Numbered from the stretch's first letter, positions 23,726 through 31,520 are shown. The stretch is DNA of 38,626 nt from Pseudonocardiales bacterium (GCA_030840285.1 JAVEES010000130.1:1-38626); one strand, 5' to 3'. Program-made: numbers and translations. The notes: generated by a model from the sequence alone, not told the origin.

Positions 23726-24874
23726 TCAATGCACGGTCGTGGCATCGCTGTAACGCAATAGCGCCGCCACTCCATTGGGCAGGTAATCGTGGGCGTTCGG
23801 GGTGATCACCAAATCCCCGCCGGACTCCGCGGCGGCCCGCAGGATCGCCGCGTCAAGGCGGTCCTCGACGAGCTCCCGCACGCCGAGGTCGATCAGCTGG
23901 GACCGCTCTCGTGCCAGCTGGGTGGGTTCGGGACCGATCCACGCGGTCAGCGTCGAGGACGGGTCGTCGGAGAGAACCACCGTCTGGGCCTGCGCCCGCT
24001 GCAGGGCTTGCAACACCGGCTCGATTCCGGCCGCAGCCCGGTTCGCCCGGCCGAGCTGTTCCTGCAGGCTTTCCAGAAGCTGCCGGCGCTGCTTCGACGC
24101 CTGCCGCAGGACCGCCGCCCGCACTGCCTCGTCGAGCGGTTCTTGTGCCGCGCCCGGTGCCCTGCCGCCTTCGGCGACGTTATCGAGCTGCACACCAGGC
24201 GGCAGCAGCCGTCGCAGGTCATCGCTTATCAGGGCGCGGGCGCGTTCATCGCCGGCGATGACGACCAGCTCCGCGGCGACTCGCGCGACCTGCCGAGCCG
24301 ACTCCGCTGCGACGTCCCCGGCATTCCTGGCCCAGGAGTTCTCCACCCTCCGCTGAAAATGCGCTTCGGACCAGTCATTGGTGGCCGTCTTGTGCAGCGG
24401 AAAACTCACCTCGCCCTGGACGACCGAGTGCTCGGGCCTGCGCTGCTGGGCTGCGATCTCCGACGATGCGGCATAGATATCGGCACCCTTGCGGTCAGCC
24501 ACGACGAGCACGTAGGCAATATCGGGCGCTCGCTGCGCGAGGTAGGGAACCAGGTGCGGTAGCGGAGCCCAGCGGGCGAGTTCCCTTGCGGGCGGCTGGG
24601 GAAGCACCTCGTCGAAGCAGAGGGTGCCATCAGCTGCCGCGACCAGGACCTGCCCGCGCCTGCCTGCCGCGTCGCGGTGCGCGCCGCCCTTGGCCGCGAT
24701 GGCCGTGACCGATCGGGGGTCGGCCCCCGCATCGAGCAGGCTCTGGCGAAGGCCACGCCAGCGCAACTCCACTTCGGCAGAGCCACGCTCGTCGGCATGG
24801 GTGGCATCGAAGTACACGGTCGCAAACGGGCCGCGGTGCTGGTAGATGGAAGTGATCGCGGGCGGAATCGGCAC
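23726..24874 (-). CDS. Rv2629/Balon-like protein (Vms1/baeRF, eRF1-Pelota fold)
   Basis: The 382-residue protein matches the mycobacterial Rv2629 family in order: an N-terminal domain (SIYQHRGPFATVYFDATHADE, then ELRWRGLRQSLLDAGADPRSV), a middle strand set (HLVPYLAQRAPDIAYVLVVADRKGADIYA) and the QGEVSFPLHKTATNDWSEAHFQRRVENSWARNAGD core. A helical DEAVRAAVLRQASKQRRQLLESL segment and an eRF1-like C-terminal domain (GVRELVEDRLDAAILRAAAESGGDLVI, then GVAALLRY) follow. Rv2629-type proteins are related to Balon, a ribosome hibernation factor that binds the A site. The classical GGQ of release factors is absent. It could alternatively be a Vms1-like peptidyl-tRNA hydrolase. The leader carries degenerate 15-bp repeats. 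Confidence 0.85.
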   Translation of the reverse strand: MPIPPAITSIYQHRGPFATVYFDATHADERGSAEVELRWRGLRQSLLDAGADPRSVTAIAAKGGAHRDAAGRRGQVLVAAADGTLCFDEVLPQPPARELARWAPLPHLVPYLAQRAPDIAYVLVVADRKGADIYAASSEIAAQQRRPEHSVVQGEVSFPLHKTATNDWSEAHFQRRVENSWARNAGDVAAESARQVARVAAELVVIAGDERARALISDDLRRLLPPGVQLDNVAEGGRAPGAAQEPLDEAVRAAVLRQASKQRRQLLESLQEQLGRANRAAAGIEPVLQALQRAQAQTVVLSDDPSSTLTAWIGPEPTQLARERSQLIDLGVRELVEDRLDAAILRAAAESGGDLVITPNAHDYLPNGVAALLRYSDATTVH

Positions 24875-24908
24875 GGTGGTCAGCTCCTCTGCTCGTTAGC
24901 GCTAGCTC

Positions 24909-24981
24909 TGTCCCGGCTTTCTCGGTACCAGGATTCTCAGCGCCGGAATTCTCGACACAGGACTCTCGACATGGAGGTCTC
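24909..24981. repeat. Five degenerate 14-15-bp tandem repeats in leader of Balon-like gene
   Basis: Consecutive units each end in CTC and contain a GGA/GG-TTCTC-type core (for example GGTACCAGGATTCTC). The units are 15, 15, 15, 14 and 14 bp long. They end 35 bp upstream of the ATG at 24874. Confidence 0.6.
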
Positions 24982-24988
24982 TTCATAG

Positions 24989-25011
24989 GGATCGCTTGGT
25001 TCCAGCGATCC
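24989..25011 (-). terminator. Hairpin after the small membrane protein gene
   Basis: Perfect 8-bp arms (GGATCGCT and AGCGATCC) with a 7-nt loop lie 46 bp after the stop of the gene at 25057. There is no T-run. Confidence 0.4.
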
Positions 25012-25056
25012 GGTATTTACCTGCGGCCGATCGGTGGTTGCTGTTCAGCCCCAGCG

Positions 25057-25371
25057 TCAGCCTGGCTCGCCGCGGCGTTTGCGGCGCACGATCACCACGA
25101 TATCCACCGCCGCGATGAGGGCGAGGACAGCGAGGAATACCACGAAGGCAACGGGAGCACCGGCAATGGCGAGCACGAGCGCGCCGATCCCGCAGACAAC
25201 CAGCCCGAAGGCAGCGAGAACCAATCGGAGCGTCAGTGCGCTGTATGCGGGCGGCGCACCGCCGATGCCGGCGAGCGGGTCGTGGTAGTCGGCATAATCG
25301 CGGTGCCTGCCGTCACCGTCGGGCGGGCCGGTGGGTCGGCGCTCAGGCTCACCAGCAGCAGGCCGCGTCAC
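25057..25371 (-). CDS. Small two-helix membrane protein (DUF6343-like)
   Basis: The 104-residue protein has a disordered, Pro/Arg/Asp-rich first 40 residues and two membrane segments (about 47-70, LRLVLAAFGLVVCGIGALVLAIAG, and 72-93, VAFVVFLAVLALIAAVDIVVIV), ending in RRKRRGE. The SALTLRLVLAAFGLVVC stretch recalls DUF6343 membrane proteins of actinobacteria, which have no known role. It ends the minus-strand run lutA-lutB-lutC with a 51-bp gap after lutC, so it may be cotranscribed with the lactate operon, although a functional link is only inference. Confidence 0.7.
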   Translation of the reverse strand: MTRPAAGEPERRPTGPPDGDGRHRDYADYHDPLAGIGGAPPAYSALTLRLVLAAFGLVVCGIGALVLAIAGAPVAFVVFLAVLALIAAVDIVVIVRRKRRGEPG

Positions 25372-25422
25372 GGCAGGAGCCCCGGCATGAGGTCCATCCC
25401 TCGACCATAGACCTCATCCGGA

Positions 25423-26028
25423 TCACGTCAGTAGCAGCACGTCGAGGGTTCGCGGGCCGTGCACGCCTTCTACCCGCTTCAACTCGATATCGCTGGTAGC
25501 GCTCGGTCCGCTGATCCAGGTGAGGGGACGGGTCGGGTCCAGCACGGCGATCGCGTCCGGGACGCTCGCGAGGATCTGCTCGGCCCGCACGACCACCAGG
25601 TGGTAGTCCGGTATCAAGCTCAGCGCGCGTCGCCCCTGGCCAGGTCCGGCATCGAGCACGATCGTCCCCGTCTCGGCAACCGCGACCGCGCAGGTGGTGA
25701 CCACCCCGGCCGCGCTGTCCAGCTCCGTGATGCCGAGTGGCTCTCGCAGTTGCCCGATGGTGGGAAGCCAGCTCTGGTCGAACCCGTCCGGGACGATGAC
25801 CTGTGCGATGCCCCGTGCGGCCAGGATCGCCTCGATCTGATCGGGGGTTCCGCGGTGCACGGTGGCTCGATAGTCGACGAGCCGGTCGACGAACAGTTCC
25901 ACGTCGGCCTCGGTTGTGCCGGCCGTTCGGTAGTTGCGCACGATCGGCTGCGGGGACGGCCGGTCGCTGGTCGCCCGGCGGATCCGGTCGAGGATCTCGG
26001 CCCTGGCGGTTGCTGTGACGTCACTCAT
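25423..26028 (-). CDS. lutC: LutC/YkgG family LUD-domain protein, lactate utilisation
   Basis: The 201-residue protein is a stand-alone LUD domain: ARAEILDRIRRATSD at the N-terminus, then VDRLVDYRATVHRG, a strand set around GIAQVIVPDGFD, the conserved AVAETGTIVLDAGPGQGRRALSLIPDYHLVVV and the C-terminal GPSATSDIELKRVEGVHGPRTLDVLLL. LutC works with LutA and LutB in an NAD-independent L-lactate dehydrogenase complex that oxidises lactate to pyruvate. It overlaps the lutB stop by 8 bp. No membrane segment or signal is present, so it is cytoplasmic. The whole set faces the GntR regulator. Confidence 0.95.
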   Translation of the reverse strand: MSDVTATARAEILDRIRRATSDRPSPQPIVRNYRTAGTTEADVELFVDRLVDYRATVHRGTPDQIEAILAARGIAQVIVPDGFDQSWLPTIGQLREPLGITELDSAAGVVTTCAVAVAETGTIVLDAGPGQGRRALSLIPDYHLVVVRAEQILASVPDAIAVLDPTRPLTWISGPSATSDIELKRVEGVHGPRTLDVLLLT

Positions 26029-27472
26029 CGCGGCTCTTCTCCCGCTCGGTCCACCAGTCGCGGAAGCTCTGCGCGGGCGCTGCCGGCAGGTCTCGCGAAG
26101 AGATCCAACTCGACAGCGGCGGCGGCAGCAATCGCCATCCCCGCAAGGGCTTGCTCAGTCGGACGGCTCGCAGCGCGCGAGTCCACCGGCGCGAGTCGCG
26201 CATGGTCCAGGAGGCCGCGGCCATGGCGGCCTGCTCGGGAGACGGCAGACGGTGCTGCTCGCGCTTGTCATCGACCACCCGGGCCCGCAGGTGAACGAGC
26301 ATCGAAGGAATGTCGATGGCCACCGGGCAGACGTCGTAGCACGCACCGCACAGGGTGGATGCGTAGGGCAGGGACGGGTTGCGATCCACCCCGGTGAGCT
26401 GCGGGCTCAACACCGCACCGATCGGGCCGGGATAGACCGAGCCGTAGGCATGCCCGCCGGCCCGTTCATAGACCGGGCAGACGTTGAGGCACGCCGAACA
26501 GCGGATGCAGCGCAGCGCACTGCGGCCCTGCGGATCGGCCAGCGTGGCGGTACGGCCGTTGTCCAGCAGCACGAGGTGAAATTGCTGGCCTTCCACCGCG
26601 CCCGTCCACATCGAGGTGTACGGATTCATCCGCTCACCGGTGGAGGACCTCGGAAGCAGCTGCAAGAACACCTCGAGATCGCGCCAGGTCGGAACGAGCT
26701 TCTCGATGCCCATCACCGTTATCAGCGTCTTCGGCAGGGTAAGGCACATCCGGCCGTTGCCCTCGGATTCCACCACGGCCAAGGTGCCGGTCTCAGCGAC
26801 CGCGAAGTTGGCCCCGCTGATCGCAACCTCGGCGGTGAGAAACTTGCGCCGCAGGTGGCCGCGCGCCGCCTCGGCAAGGGCCGCGGGAACGTCGGTCAAC
26901 GCGGGATCGACGTCGGGCATCTCGCGCAGGAAGATCTCGCGGATCTCGCTGCGATTGCGATGGATGGCAGGTACCAGGATGTGGCTCGGCTTGTCATGGC
27001 CCAGCTGCACGATGAGTTCGGCCAGGTCGGTCTCGAACGCCTCGATGCCGGCTTGTTCGAGCGCCTCGTTCAGGCCGATCTCCTGGGTGGCCATGGACTT
27101 GACCTTGACGACCTCGCTGGCCCCGGTCGCCTTTACCAGATCCGTGACGATGCGATTGGCCTCTTGCGCGTCGCGAGCCCAATGGACGGTGCCACCGCGA
27201 GCTGTGACCTGCTGCTCGAGTTGAAGGAGGTAGCGCTCGAGGTTGGCGAGCACGTCATCCTTGATGGCTGCCCCGGCCGCGCGAAGCTCTTGCCAATCCG
27301 GCAGCTCGCTGACGACGGCCGCCCGCTTGCCACGAATTGTGTGCGTGGCGGCGCCGAGGTTTCGTCGTAGCTGAGCATTGCCGACGCTGAGCCGCGCCGC
27401 CTCTGGGAAGGGCTGTTCGCCATCGAGGTTGCCGCCGGTGAGCGAGGCCGCCGGCATACCGAGGAAGGTCAC
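26021..27472 (-). CDS. lutB: LutB/LldF family iron-sulfur electron transport protein
   Basis: LutB carries a LUD domain (about residues 65-300, with EVVKVKSMATQEIGLNEAL and ISGANFAVAETGTLAVVESEG) and a ferredoxin-like part with two 4Fe-4S motifs: CIRCSACLNVCPVY and CGACYDVCPVAI. A helical C-terminal tail ends in RDWWTERE. It passes electrons from lactate oxidation towards the respiratory chain. The GTG start at 27472 has a purine-rich GAAGGAG upstream. The length of 483 residues is normal, and all eight cysteines of the two clusters are present. It lies 70 bp after lutA; that gap holds a short direct repeat. Confidence 0.96.
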   Translation of the reverse strand: MTFLGMPAASLTGGNLDGEQPFPEAARLSVGNAQLRRNLGAATHTIRGKRAAVVSELPDWQELRAAGAAIKDDVLANLERYLLQLEQQVTARGGTVHWARDAQEANRIVTDLVKATGASEVVKVKSMATQEIGLNEALEQAGIEAFETDLAELIVQLGHDKPSHILVPAIHRNRSEIREIFLREMPDVDPALTDVPAALAEAARGHLRRKFLTAEVAISGANFAVAETGTLAVVESEGNGRMCLTLPKTLITVMGIEKLVPTWRDLEVFLQLLPRSSTGERMNPYTSMWTGAVEGQQFHLVLLDNGRTATLADPQGRSALRCIRCSACLNVCPVYERAGGHAYGSVYPGPIGAVLSPQLTGVDRNPSLPYASTLCGACYDVCPVAIDIPSMLVHLRARVVDDKREQHRLPSPEQAAMAAASWTMRDSRRWTRALRAVRLSKPLRGWRLLPPPLSSWISSRDLPAAPAQSFRDWWTEREKSRDE

Positions 27473-27517
27473 GTCCTGCTCTCCTTCGTGGCTTGGAATC
27501 CTGCGGAGCGATCGAGG

Positions 27518-27550
27518 CTGCTCATCACGTCGCGACTGCTCATCACGTCG
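27518..27550. repeat. 15-bp direct repeat at the lutA-lutB junction
   Basis: CTGCTCATCACGTCG occurs at 27518-27532 and 27536-27550. The second copy contains the lutA stop codon. It looks like a recent 18-bp tandem duplication. Confidence 0.75.
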
Positions 27551-28268
27551 AGGCCAAGATCTCGGCCAGGTGCACCGTTCGCACCCCGACCTTGAGACGC
27601 GACAGGCCGCCGCCGATGTGCATCAGGCAGGACGAGTCGCCGGCCGCGCACACTTCGGCGCGGGTCTGCAACACGTTCTGCATCTTGTCGGCGAGCATCG
27701 CGGTCGAGACGTCCGGGTTCTTCAGGGCGAAGGTGCCGCCGAACCCACAGCACGATTCGGCGTCCGGAAGCTCGACGAGATCGATCCCGCGTACCTGCCG
27801 GAGCAGCTGCAGCGGCCGGTCCCCGACGCGCAGCAACCTCAGCGAGTGGCAGGTGGGGTGGTAGGTCACCCGGTGGGGGTAGTAGGCGCCGACGTCGGTC
27901 ACCTCGAGCACATCGGTGAGAAATTCTGAAAGCTCATACGTGCGCGCGGCGATCTCGGCTGTGCTCGCGATCAAGGACGCGTCGCCGATGCTGCTCGCCA
28001 CCTCGCCGTGCTGGTGCCGGATGGACGCCGTGCACGAGGCGCTCGGCGCCACGATCGCGTCGTAGCCGGCGAAGGCGTCCACGTGGTTGCGAATCAGCGG
28101 TACTGCCTCGCGGGGATAGCCGGTATTGATGTGCATCTGACCGCAGCAGGACTGTTGCAGGGGCACCTCGACCTCGTGCCCCAAGCGTTCGAGCAGCCCC
28201 ACTGTCGCCTTGGCGACGTCGGGATAAAGCCCGTCCGCCAGGCACGTGATGAAGAGCGCGACGCGCAT
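27543..28268 (-). CDS. lutA: LutA/LldE family Fe-S oxidoreductase, lactate utilisation
   Basis: The 241-residue protein has the two CCG domains that hold an Fe-S cofactor: EVPLQQSCCGQMHINTGYP early and LPDAESCCGFGGTFALKNPDVS late, plus APSASCTASIRHQH and YHPTCHSLRLL. I start at ATG 28268 because AGGAGG lies a few bases before it and the family begins MRVALFITCLxD; the track start adds eight residues inside the operator region. It is the first gene of lutA-lutB-lutC. The promoter region is shared with the divergent GntR gene and holds two palindromic operator-like sites. Confidence 0.96.
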   Translation of the reverse strand: MRVALFITCLADGLYPDVAKATVGLLERLGHEVEVPLQQSCCGQMHINTGYPREAVPLIRNHVDAFAGYDAIVAPSASCTASIRHQHGEVASSIGDASLIASTAEIAARTYELSEFLTDVLEVTDVGAYYPHRVTYHPTCHSLRLLRVGDRPLQLLRQVRGIDLVELPDAESCCGFGGTFALKNPDVSTAMLADKMQNVLQTRAEVCAAGDSSCLMHIGGGLSRLKVGVRTVHLAEILAST

Positions 28269-28280
28269 TGCCACCTCCTG

Positions 28281-28291
28281 TGGTCCGACCA
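28281..28291. promoter_or_regulatory. FadR/LldR-type operator, site 1
   Basis: TGGTCCGACCA matches the FadR-subfamily operator form TNGTNNNACNA. It lies 12 bp upstream of the lutA start codon, next to its ribosome binding site, so binding would block lutA expression. Confidence 0.75.
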
Positions 28292-28300
28292 TAGAGTATG

Positions 28301-28311
28301 TGGTCTGACCA
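28301..28311. promoter_or_regulatory. FadR/LldR-type operator, site 2
   Basis: TGGTCTGACCA (extended TGTGGTCTGACCACA) has the same form as site 1. The two centres are 20 bp apart, about two helical turns, so two regulator dimers could sit on the same DNA face. Confidence 0.8.
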
Positions 28312-28333
28312 CACCAGATGAGGGGGACGGGTT

Positions 28334-29050
28334 GTGAGTGCCGATATCCGGCAACGGACGCATGAGCTCGTCGTCCGGCACGTGGAGGATGAGCTGCGGG
28401 CGGGGCGCCTGCGGGTGGGCAGCCGGATGGATGGGGAGCGCGCGCTCGCGGAATCCCTCGGTGTCAGCCGCTCCTCTGTTCGCGAGGGCATCCGGGTACT
28501 CGAAGCGATGGGCCTGATTCGCACCGCTGTCGGAAGCGGGCCTGATTCCGGCGCCGTAGTCGTGGCGGACGCTGCCGTCGGCATGACTTCCGCCCTCAGG
28601 CTCCATCTCGCGTCGAGCAGCCTGCCCGTCGAGGACATCGTGCAAACCCGGCTCTTGATCGAGACGTGGTCTGTGCGTGAAGGGGCGCGCCGCGCGGACC
28701 AGGCCGCACTCCGGATCGCCGGATCCTTGCTCGACGCGGCGGACGACCCGGATATCGACGCCGAGCAGTTTCACCTGCTCGACGCTGAATTCCACGTCGC
28801 GCTCGCGCACGCGACGGGCAACGATGTGGTGGCGGCGATCATGACGTCGCTGCGCGGCGCCATCCACGGTTATGTGATGGCAGCGGTGCCCGAGCTACCT
28901 GATTGGCCCGCCATGGCTCGAAAGCTGCGCAGGCAACACCGCAACCTGCTCGCGGCGATCCAGGACGGTGACGGCGAGCGAGCCGCCCAGCTCGTCGAGG
29001 CTCACATCAACGGCTTCTACCGGGCAACCTTGCCCGCAGTTACCCGGTAG
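28334..29050 (+). CDS. FadR-subfamily GntR regulator, probable lactate operon repressor
   Basis: The N-terminal winged helix (about residues 1-70) shows RTHELVVRHVEDELRAGRLRVG and the GntR recognition part ERALAESLGVSRSSVREGIRVLEAMGLIRT. The remaining 160 residues form an FCD ligand-binding domain (DIVQTRLLIETWSVREGARRA, then LDAEFHVALAHATGNDVV, then HRNLLAAIQDGDGERAAQLVEAHI) with the expected metal-site Asp and His residues. Its divergent position and the two nearby TGGTNNGACCA palindromes make it the likely regulator of lutABC, with lactate as the probable inducer, as for LldR. The start is GTG 28334. A perfect 13-bp hairpin overlaps its stop codon. Confidence 0.93.
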   Translation: MSADIRQRTHELVVRHVEDELRAGRLRVGSRMDGERALAESLGVSRSSVREGIRVLEAMGLIRTAVGSGPDSGAVVVADAAVGMTSALRLHLASSSLPVEDIVQTRLLIETWSVREGARRADQAALRIAGSLLDAADDPDIDAEQFHLLDAEFHVALAHATGNDVVAAIMTSLRGAIHGYVMAAVPELPDWPAMARKLRRQHRNLLAAIQDGDGERAAQLVEAHINGFYRATLPAVTR

Positions 29051-29055
29051 AAGCC
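29012..29055. terminator. Bidirectional hairpin overlapping GntR stop
   Basis: Perfect 13-bp arms (GGCTTCTACCGGG and CCCGGTAGAAGCC) with an 18-nt loop span the end of the GntR gene and the gap to the convergent surface-protein gene. Confidence 0.65.
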
Positions 29056-29066
29056 GCCCTTCGAGG

Positions 29067-30335
29067 TCAGTGCCTGCGGCGGGCTCGTCTGGCCGTCAGC
29101 ATCAGCGCTGCGCCACTGGCGAGCAGCACGCTTGCCAGCGCGATACCGGCGCCGGGCCCGGAACCGGTCGTCGCCAGAGCTGCTGCGGGCGGCGTCGCGC
29201 TGGAGGTGGGTCCGGCGGGCGGGCTCGACACCGCAGCCGTGGTGGGCGTGGTGGGCGTCGTCGAACTCGGCGGGGTAGGCGCGTTGTTCACCTGCGAGGT
29301 GGAGGGGCTGGTCGGTGCGGGTGTGGTCGGGGCCGGCGTAGTGGGGGCCGGGGTAGTCGGTGCAGACGTCGTAGGAGCGTCGCTTCCGTTGCCGCTGCCG
29401 GTCGCCGTCGTCCGCTTCTGCACGGCTGATACGGGCGTCGGGATGCCGTTGATCGTGACGGTGCCGGTGTTGCGGTACTCAGTCAGCGACGGGTCGGTGA
29501 TCGTTGCCCGGATCCACAATTCAGCTTGTTCGCCCGGGGGCAGGCCGGTCCAGGTCGCGGTGGCCGAGGCGGCGCTACAGGTTGCCGATGCGGGGAAGCG
29601 GGCGGTGTCCGTCGGGGTGGTTACGAAACCGTTGGCGTTGACGAACCGGCCGACCGTGGTCGCGATCGACGTGCAGTCCAGCGCCATGCCGGCCCCGGCG
29701 GTGTCGGTGATCGTCACCGAGTTTGTCGGCTGGAGGGTCCGCGGAGTCTTGATGACGGATTGAAGGCCGTTCTGAAAGCCGTCGGTCCACCACATGTCCT
29801 TGGTCGCGGTCTGGCTCGGCGTGCAACCGGTCGTGCACGGCCCGGCATCGACGATCGGCACCCTGATGACCTGCGAGCCGACGGTGAATTCGAGATTCTC
29901 AGGACCAGGTTGGGTCTGTACTGCCGTGTACAGGGTGCTGAAAGTGCAGTCGCCGTGCACGTTGCGCGGGTGCGTCGCGACGAAGTCGGTCAGCGTGAAG
30001 ACCACTGACCCATCGCTGTTGGCGTGCGCCGTAGCCACCGACTCGCCGCTGGGGCTCAGCAGCGAAAAGTTCGCGTTGCCGAACCAGGCCAGCTGCGGCG
30101 GCAACTGCAGGGTGAAGGTGTCACCTGGCTGGGAGTTGTCGGGAACTGCCCAGGTGCAGTCGAAGTCGACCTCGTCCCACTGGCCGACCGTGGTTGAAGT
30201 CGTCGTTACCGACGTGATCGCTCCGGGGATGACAGCAGCTGTCGCGGTACCGACCAGCCCCAGGCCGATGGTCATCAGCCCGGTTATCAACAGGCCGGCG
30301 ATGCCCAATCCGACCAATCGCGAACGAATAGACAC
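29067..30335 (-). CDS. Cell-wall-anchored surface protein with LATTG (sortase E-type) signal
   Basis: From GTG 30335 (GGGGAG upstream) the 422-residue protein has a signal peptide (SRLVGLGIAGLLITGLMTIGLG, cut near ATAA), then about 270 residues of Ig-like adhesin domains. The first of these (GQWDEVDFDCTWAVPDNSQPGDTFTLQLP) resembles bacterial adhesion domains of the SdrG/fibrinogen-binding type. A Thr/Pro/Ala stalk with TTPAP repeats follows. The C-terminus is a sorting signal: LATTG, hydrophobic GIALASVLLASGAALMLTA, then RRARRRH. LAXTG is the usual target of class E sortases in high-GC actinobacteria. No sortase gene is in the window. It probably acts in surface contact or envelope structure; the ligand is unknown. 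Confidence 0.88.
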   Translation of the reverse strand: MSIRSRLVGLGIAGLLITGLMTIGLGLVGTATAAVIPGAITSVTTTSTTVGQWDEVDFDCTWAVPDNSQPGDTFTLQLPPQLAWFGNANFSLLSPSGESVATAHANSDGSVVFTLTDFVATHPRNVHGDCTFSTLYTAVQTQPGPENLEFTVGSQVIRVPIVDAGPCTTGCTPSQTATKDMWWTDGFQNGLQSVIKTPRTLQPTNSVTITDTAGAGMALDCTSIATTVGRFVNANGFVTTPTDTARFPASATCSAASATATWTGLPPGEQAELWIRATITDPSLTEYRNTGTVTINGIPTPVSAVQKRTTATGSGNGSDAPTTSAPTTPAPTTPAPTTPAPTSPSTSQVNNAPTPPSSTTPTTPTTAAVSSPPAGPTSSATPPAAALATTGSGPGAGIALASVLLASGAALMLTARRARRRH

Positions 30336-30551
30336 AGTGCTTCTCCCCGTGTGAAGACGACAGACGACGAGGCACCGCGAGGTGCCCACCGCCTTAGGAA
30401 CGTTCGAAGTCCGCGAACATGACGCTGAAGTGGCGAAAGAACCTCAAAATTCCCAAAACGAGATGACCGAATGGCCGTTTCACCCGCCTATCGGGGCCTG
30501 GCGGGTCTGCAGCGAGTCGTGCCGGCTTCTGACCACGGGCAAGATGGCGAT

Positions 30552-31520
30552 ATGCCGGTAGCAGGAGCTGACCTCGTCTCGCGGGCCGCGGCGGAACTGT
30601 ATTCGCTGGACCCTTCGGCCTTCATCGACCGCCGCGCCGCCCTGGCCACGGCGGCCAAGGAACAGGGCGAGGCGAACGCCGCCAAGCAGATAGCCGGACT
30701 GCGTAAGCCGACGGTGAGCGCGTGGACGGTCAACAGCCTTGCTCGCGAGCATCCCGAACTCGTGGAGGAACTGGTCGAGTTGGGCCAGGAACTTCGAGCC
30801 GCCCAAGAAAGTCTTGACGGCGGGCAGTTGCGAGATCTCGCGCCGCGCCGCCGGGCCATGATCGACGCACTGGCGCGTCAGGCCTTCTCCGCGACCGGAC
30901 AGCGGCCCAGCGCGGCGGTGCAGGAGGAGGTGACGGCCACGCTGTCCGCGGCGCTCGCCGATCCAGAGACGGCAGAGGGCCTGCGAGGGGGCATGCTCGT
31001 CAAGGCCGTGCGATGGGACGGCTTCGGCCCGGTCGGGCGCCCTGACCTCGCAGTGGTGCCCGATCCCAAGCCCCAGGGCCGTCCAGTCGAGCGACGGCCG
31101 GACCCGCGGGGTGCGGACGAGCGGCGTTCGGGTGGGTTTCCTGCCGAAGAGGGACGCGTAGCGCGGCTTTCGCAGCGGGACCGCGCCGAGCAGGATCGTG
31201 CCGAGCAGGACCGTGCCGAGCAGGACCGCGCCGAGCAGGACCGTGCCGAGCAGGACCGTGCCGAGCAGGACCGCGCCGAGCAGGGCCGGTCGGAGGATCG
31301 CCGCAGGTTGCGCGCCGGAGCCGAGCGTGGCGTTGCGGTAGCGACAAAAAAGCTTGCCCGAGCCCGGGACACGGAGCGTTCGAAGGCTGAGCGGCTGGAG
31401 GAATTGCAGGCCCGCATCGACGAAGCCAGGCGGGCTCTGGACGAGGCCCGTTTCGAAGTGCGCCGGAGCCAGGGTGAGCTGGCCGAAGCCGAACAGGAAC
31501 TCGCCGACCTGGCCGACTGA
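30552..31520 (+). CDS. Coiled-coil hypothetical protein with seven DRAEQ repeats
   Basis: From ATG 30552 the 322-residue protein has a conserved-looking N-terminal half (LVSRAAAELYSLDPSAFIDRRAALA, then KQIAGLRKPTVSAWTVNSLA), known to me from uncharacterised actinobacterial proteins. The middle then holds seven perfect DRAEQ units, and the last 80 residues are strongly heptad-like (ERLEELQARIDEARRALDEA). It is probably a cytoplasmic coiled-coil protein; no catalytic motif is seen. The longer track start (30471) adds a stretch without conservation. The repeat DNA is almost perfect at the nucleotide level, so the array is young and may vary in copy number. Confidence 0.78.
   Translation: MPVAGADLVSRAAAELYSLDPSAFIDRRAALATAAKEQGEANAAKQIAGLRKPTVSAWTVNSLAREHPELVEELVELGQELRAAQESLDGGQLRDLAPRRRAMIDALARQAFSATGQRPSAAVQEEVTATLSAALADPETAEGLRGGMLVKAVRWDGFGPVGRPDLAVVPDPKPQGRPVERRPDPRGADERRSGGFPAEEGRVARLSQRDRAEQDRAEQDRAEQDRAEQDRAEQDRAEQDRAEQGRSEDRRRLRAGAERGVAVATKKLARARDTERSKAERLEELQARIDEARRALDEARFEVRRSQGELAEAEQELADLAD
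31179..31283 (+). repeat. Seven 15-bp in-frame tandem repeats (DRAEQ)
   Basis: Seven units of GACCGYGCCGAGCAG-type sequence follow each other without a gap, differing only at a third-codon position. They keep the reading frame of the coiled-coil protein. Confidence 0.92.

Noticed and set aside
25934-27370. 478-residue plus-strand ORF opposite lutB
   Set aside because: Antisense shadow; the minus strand carries a complete LutB with both Fe-S motifs.
28094-28867. Minus-strand ORF across lutA start and the GntR gene
   Set aside because: It crosses the operator region and both real genes, and shows no domain.
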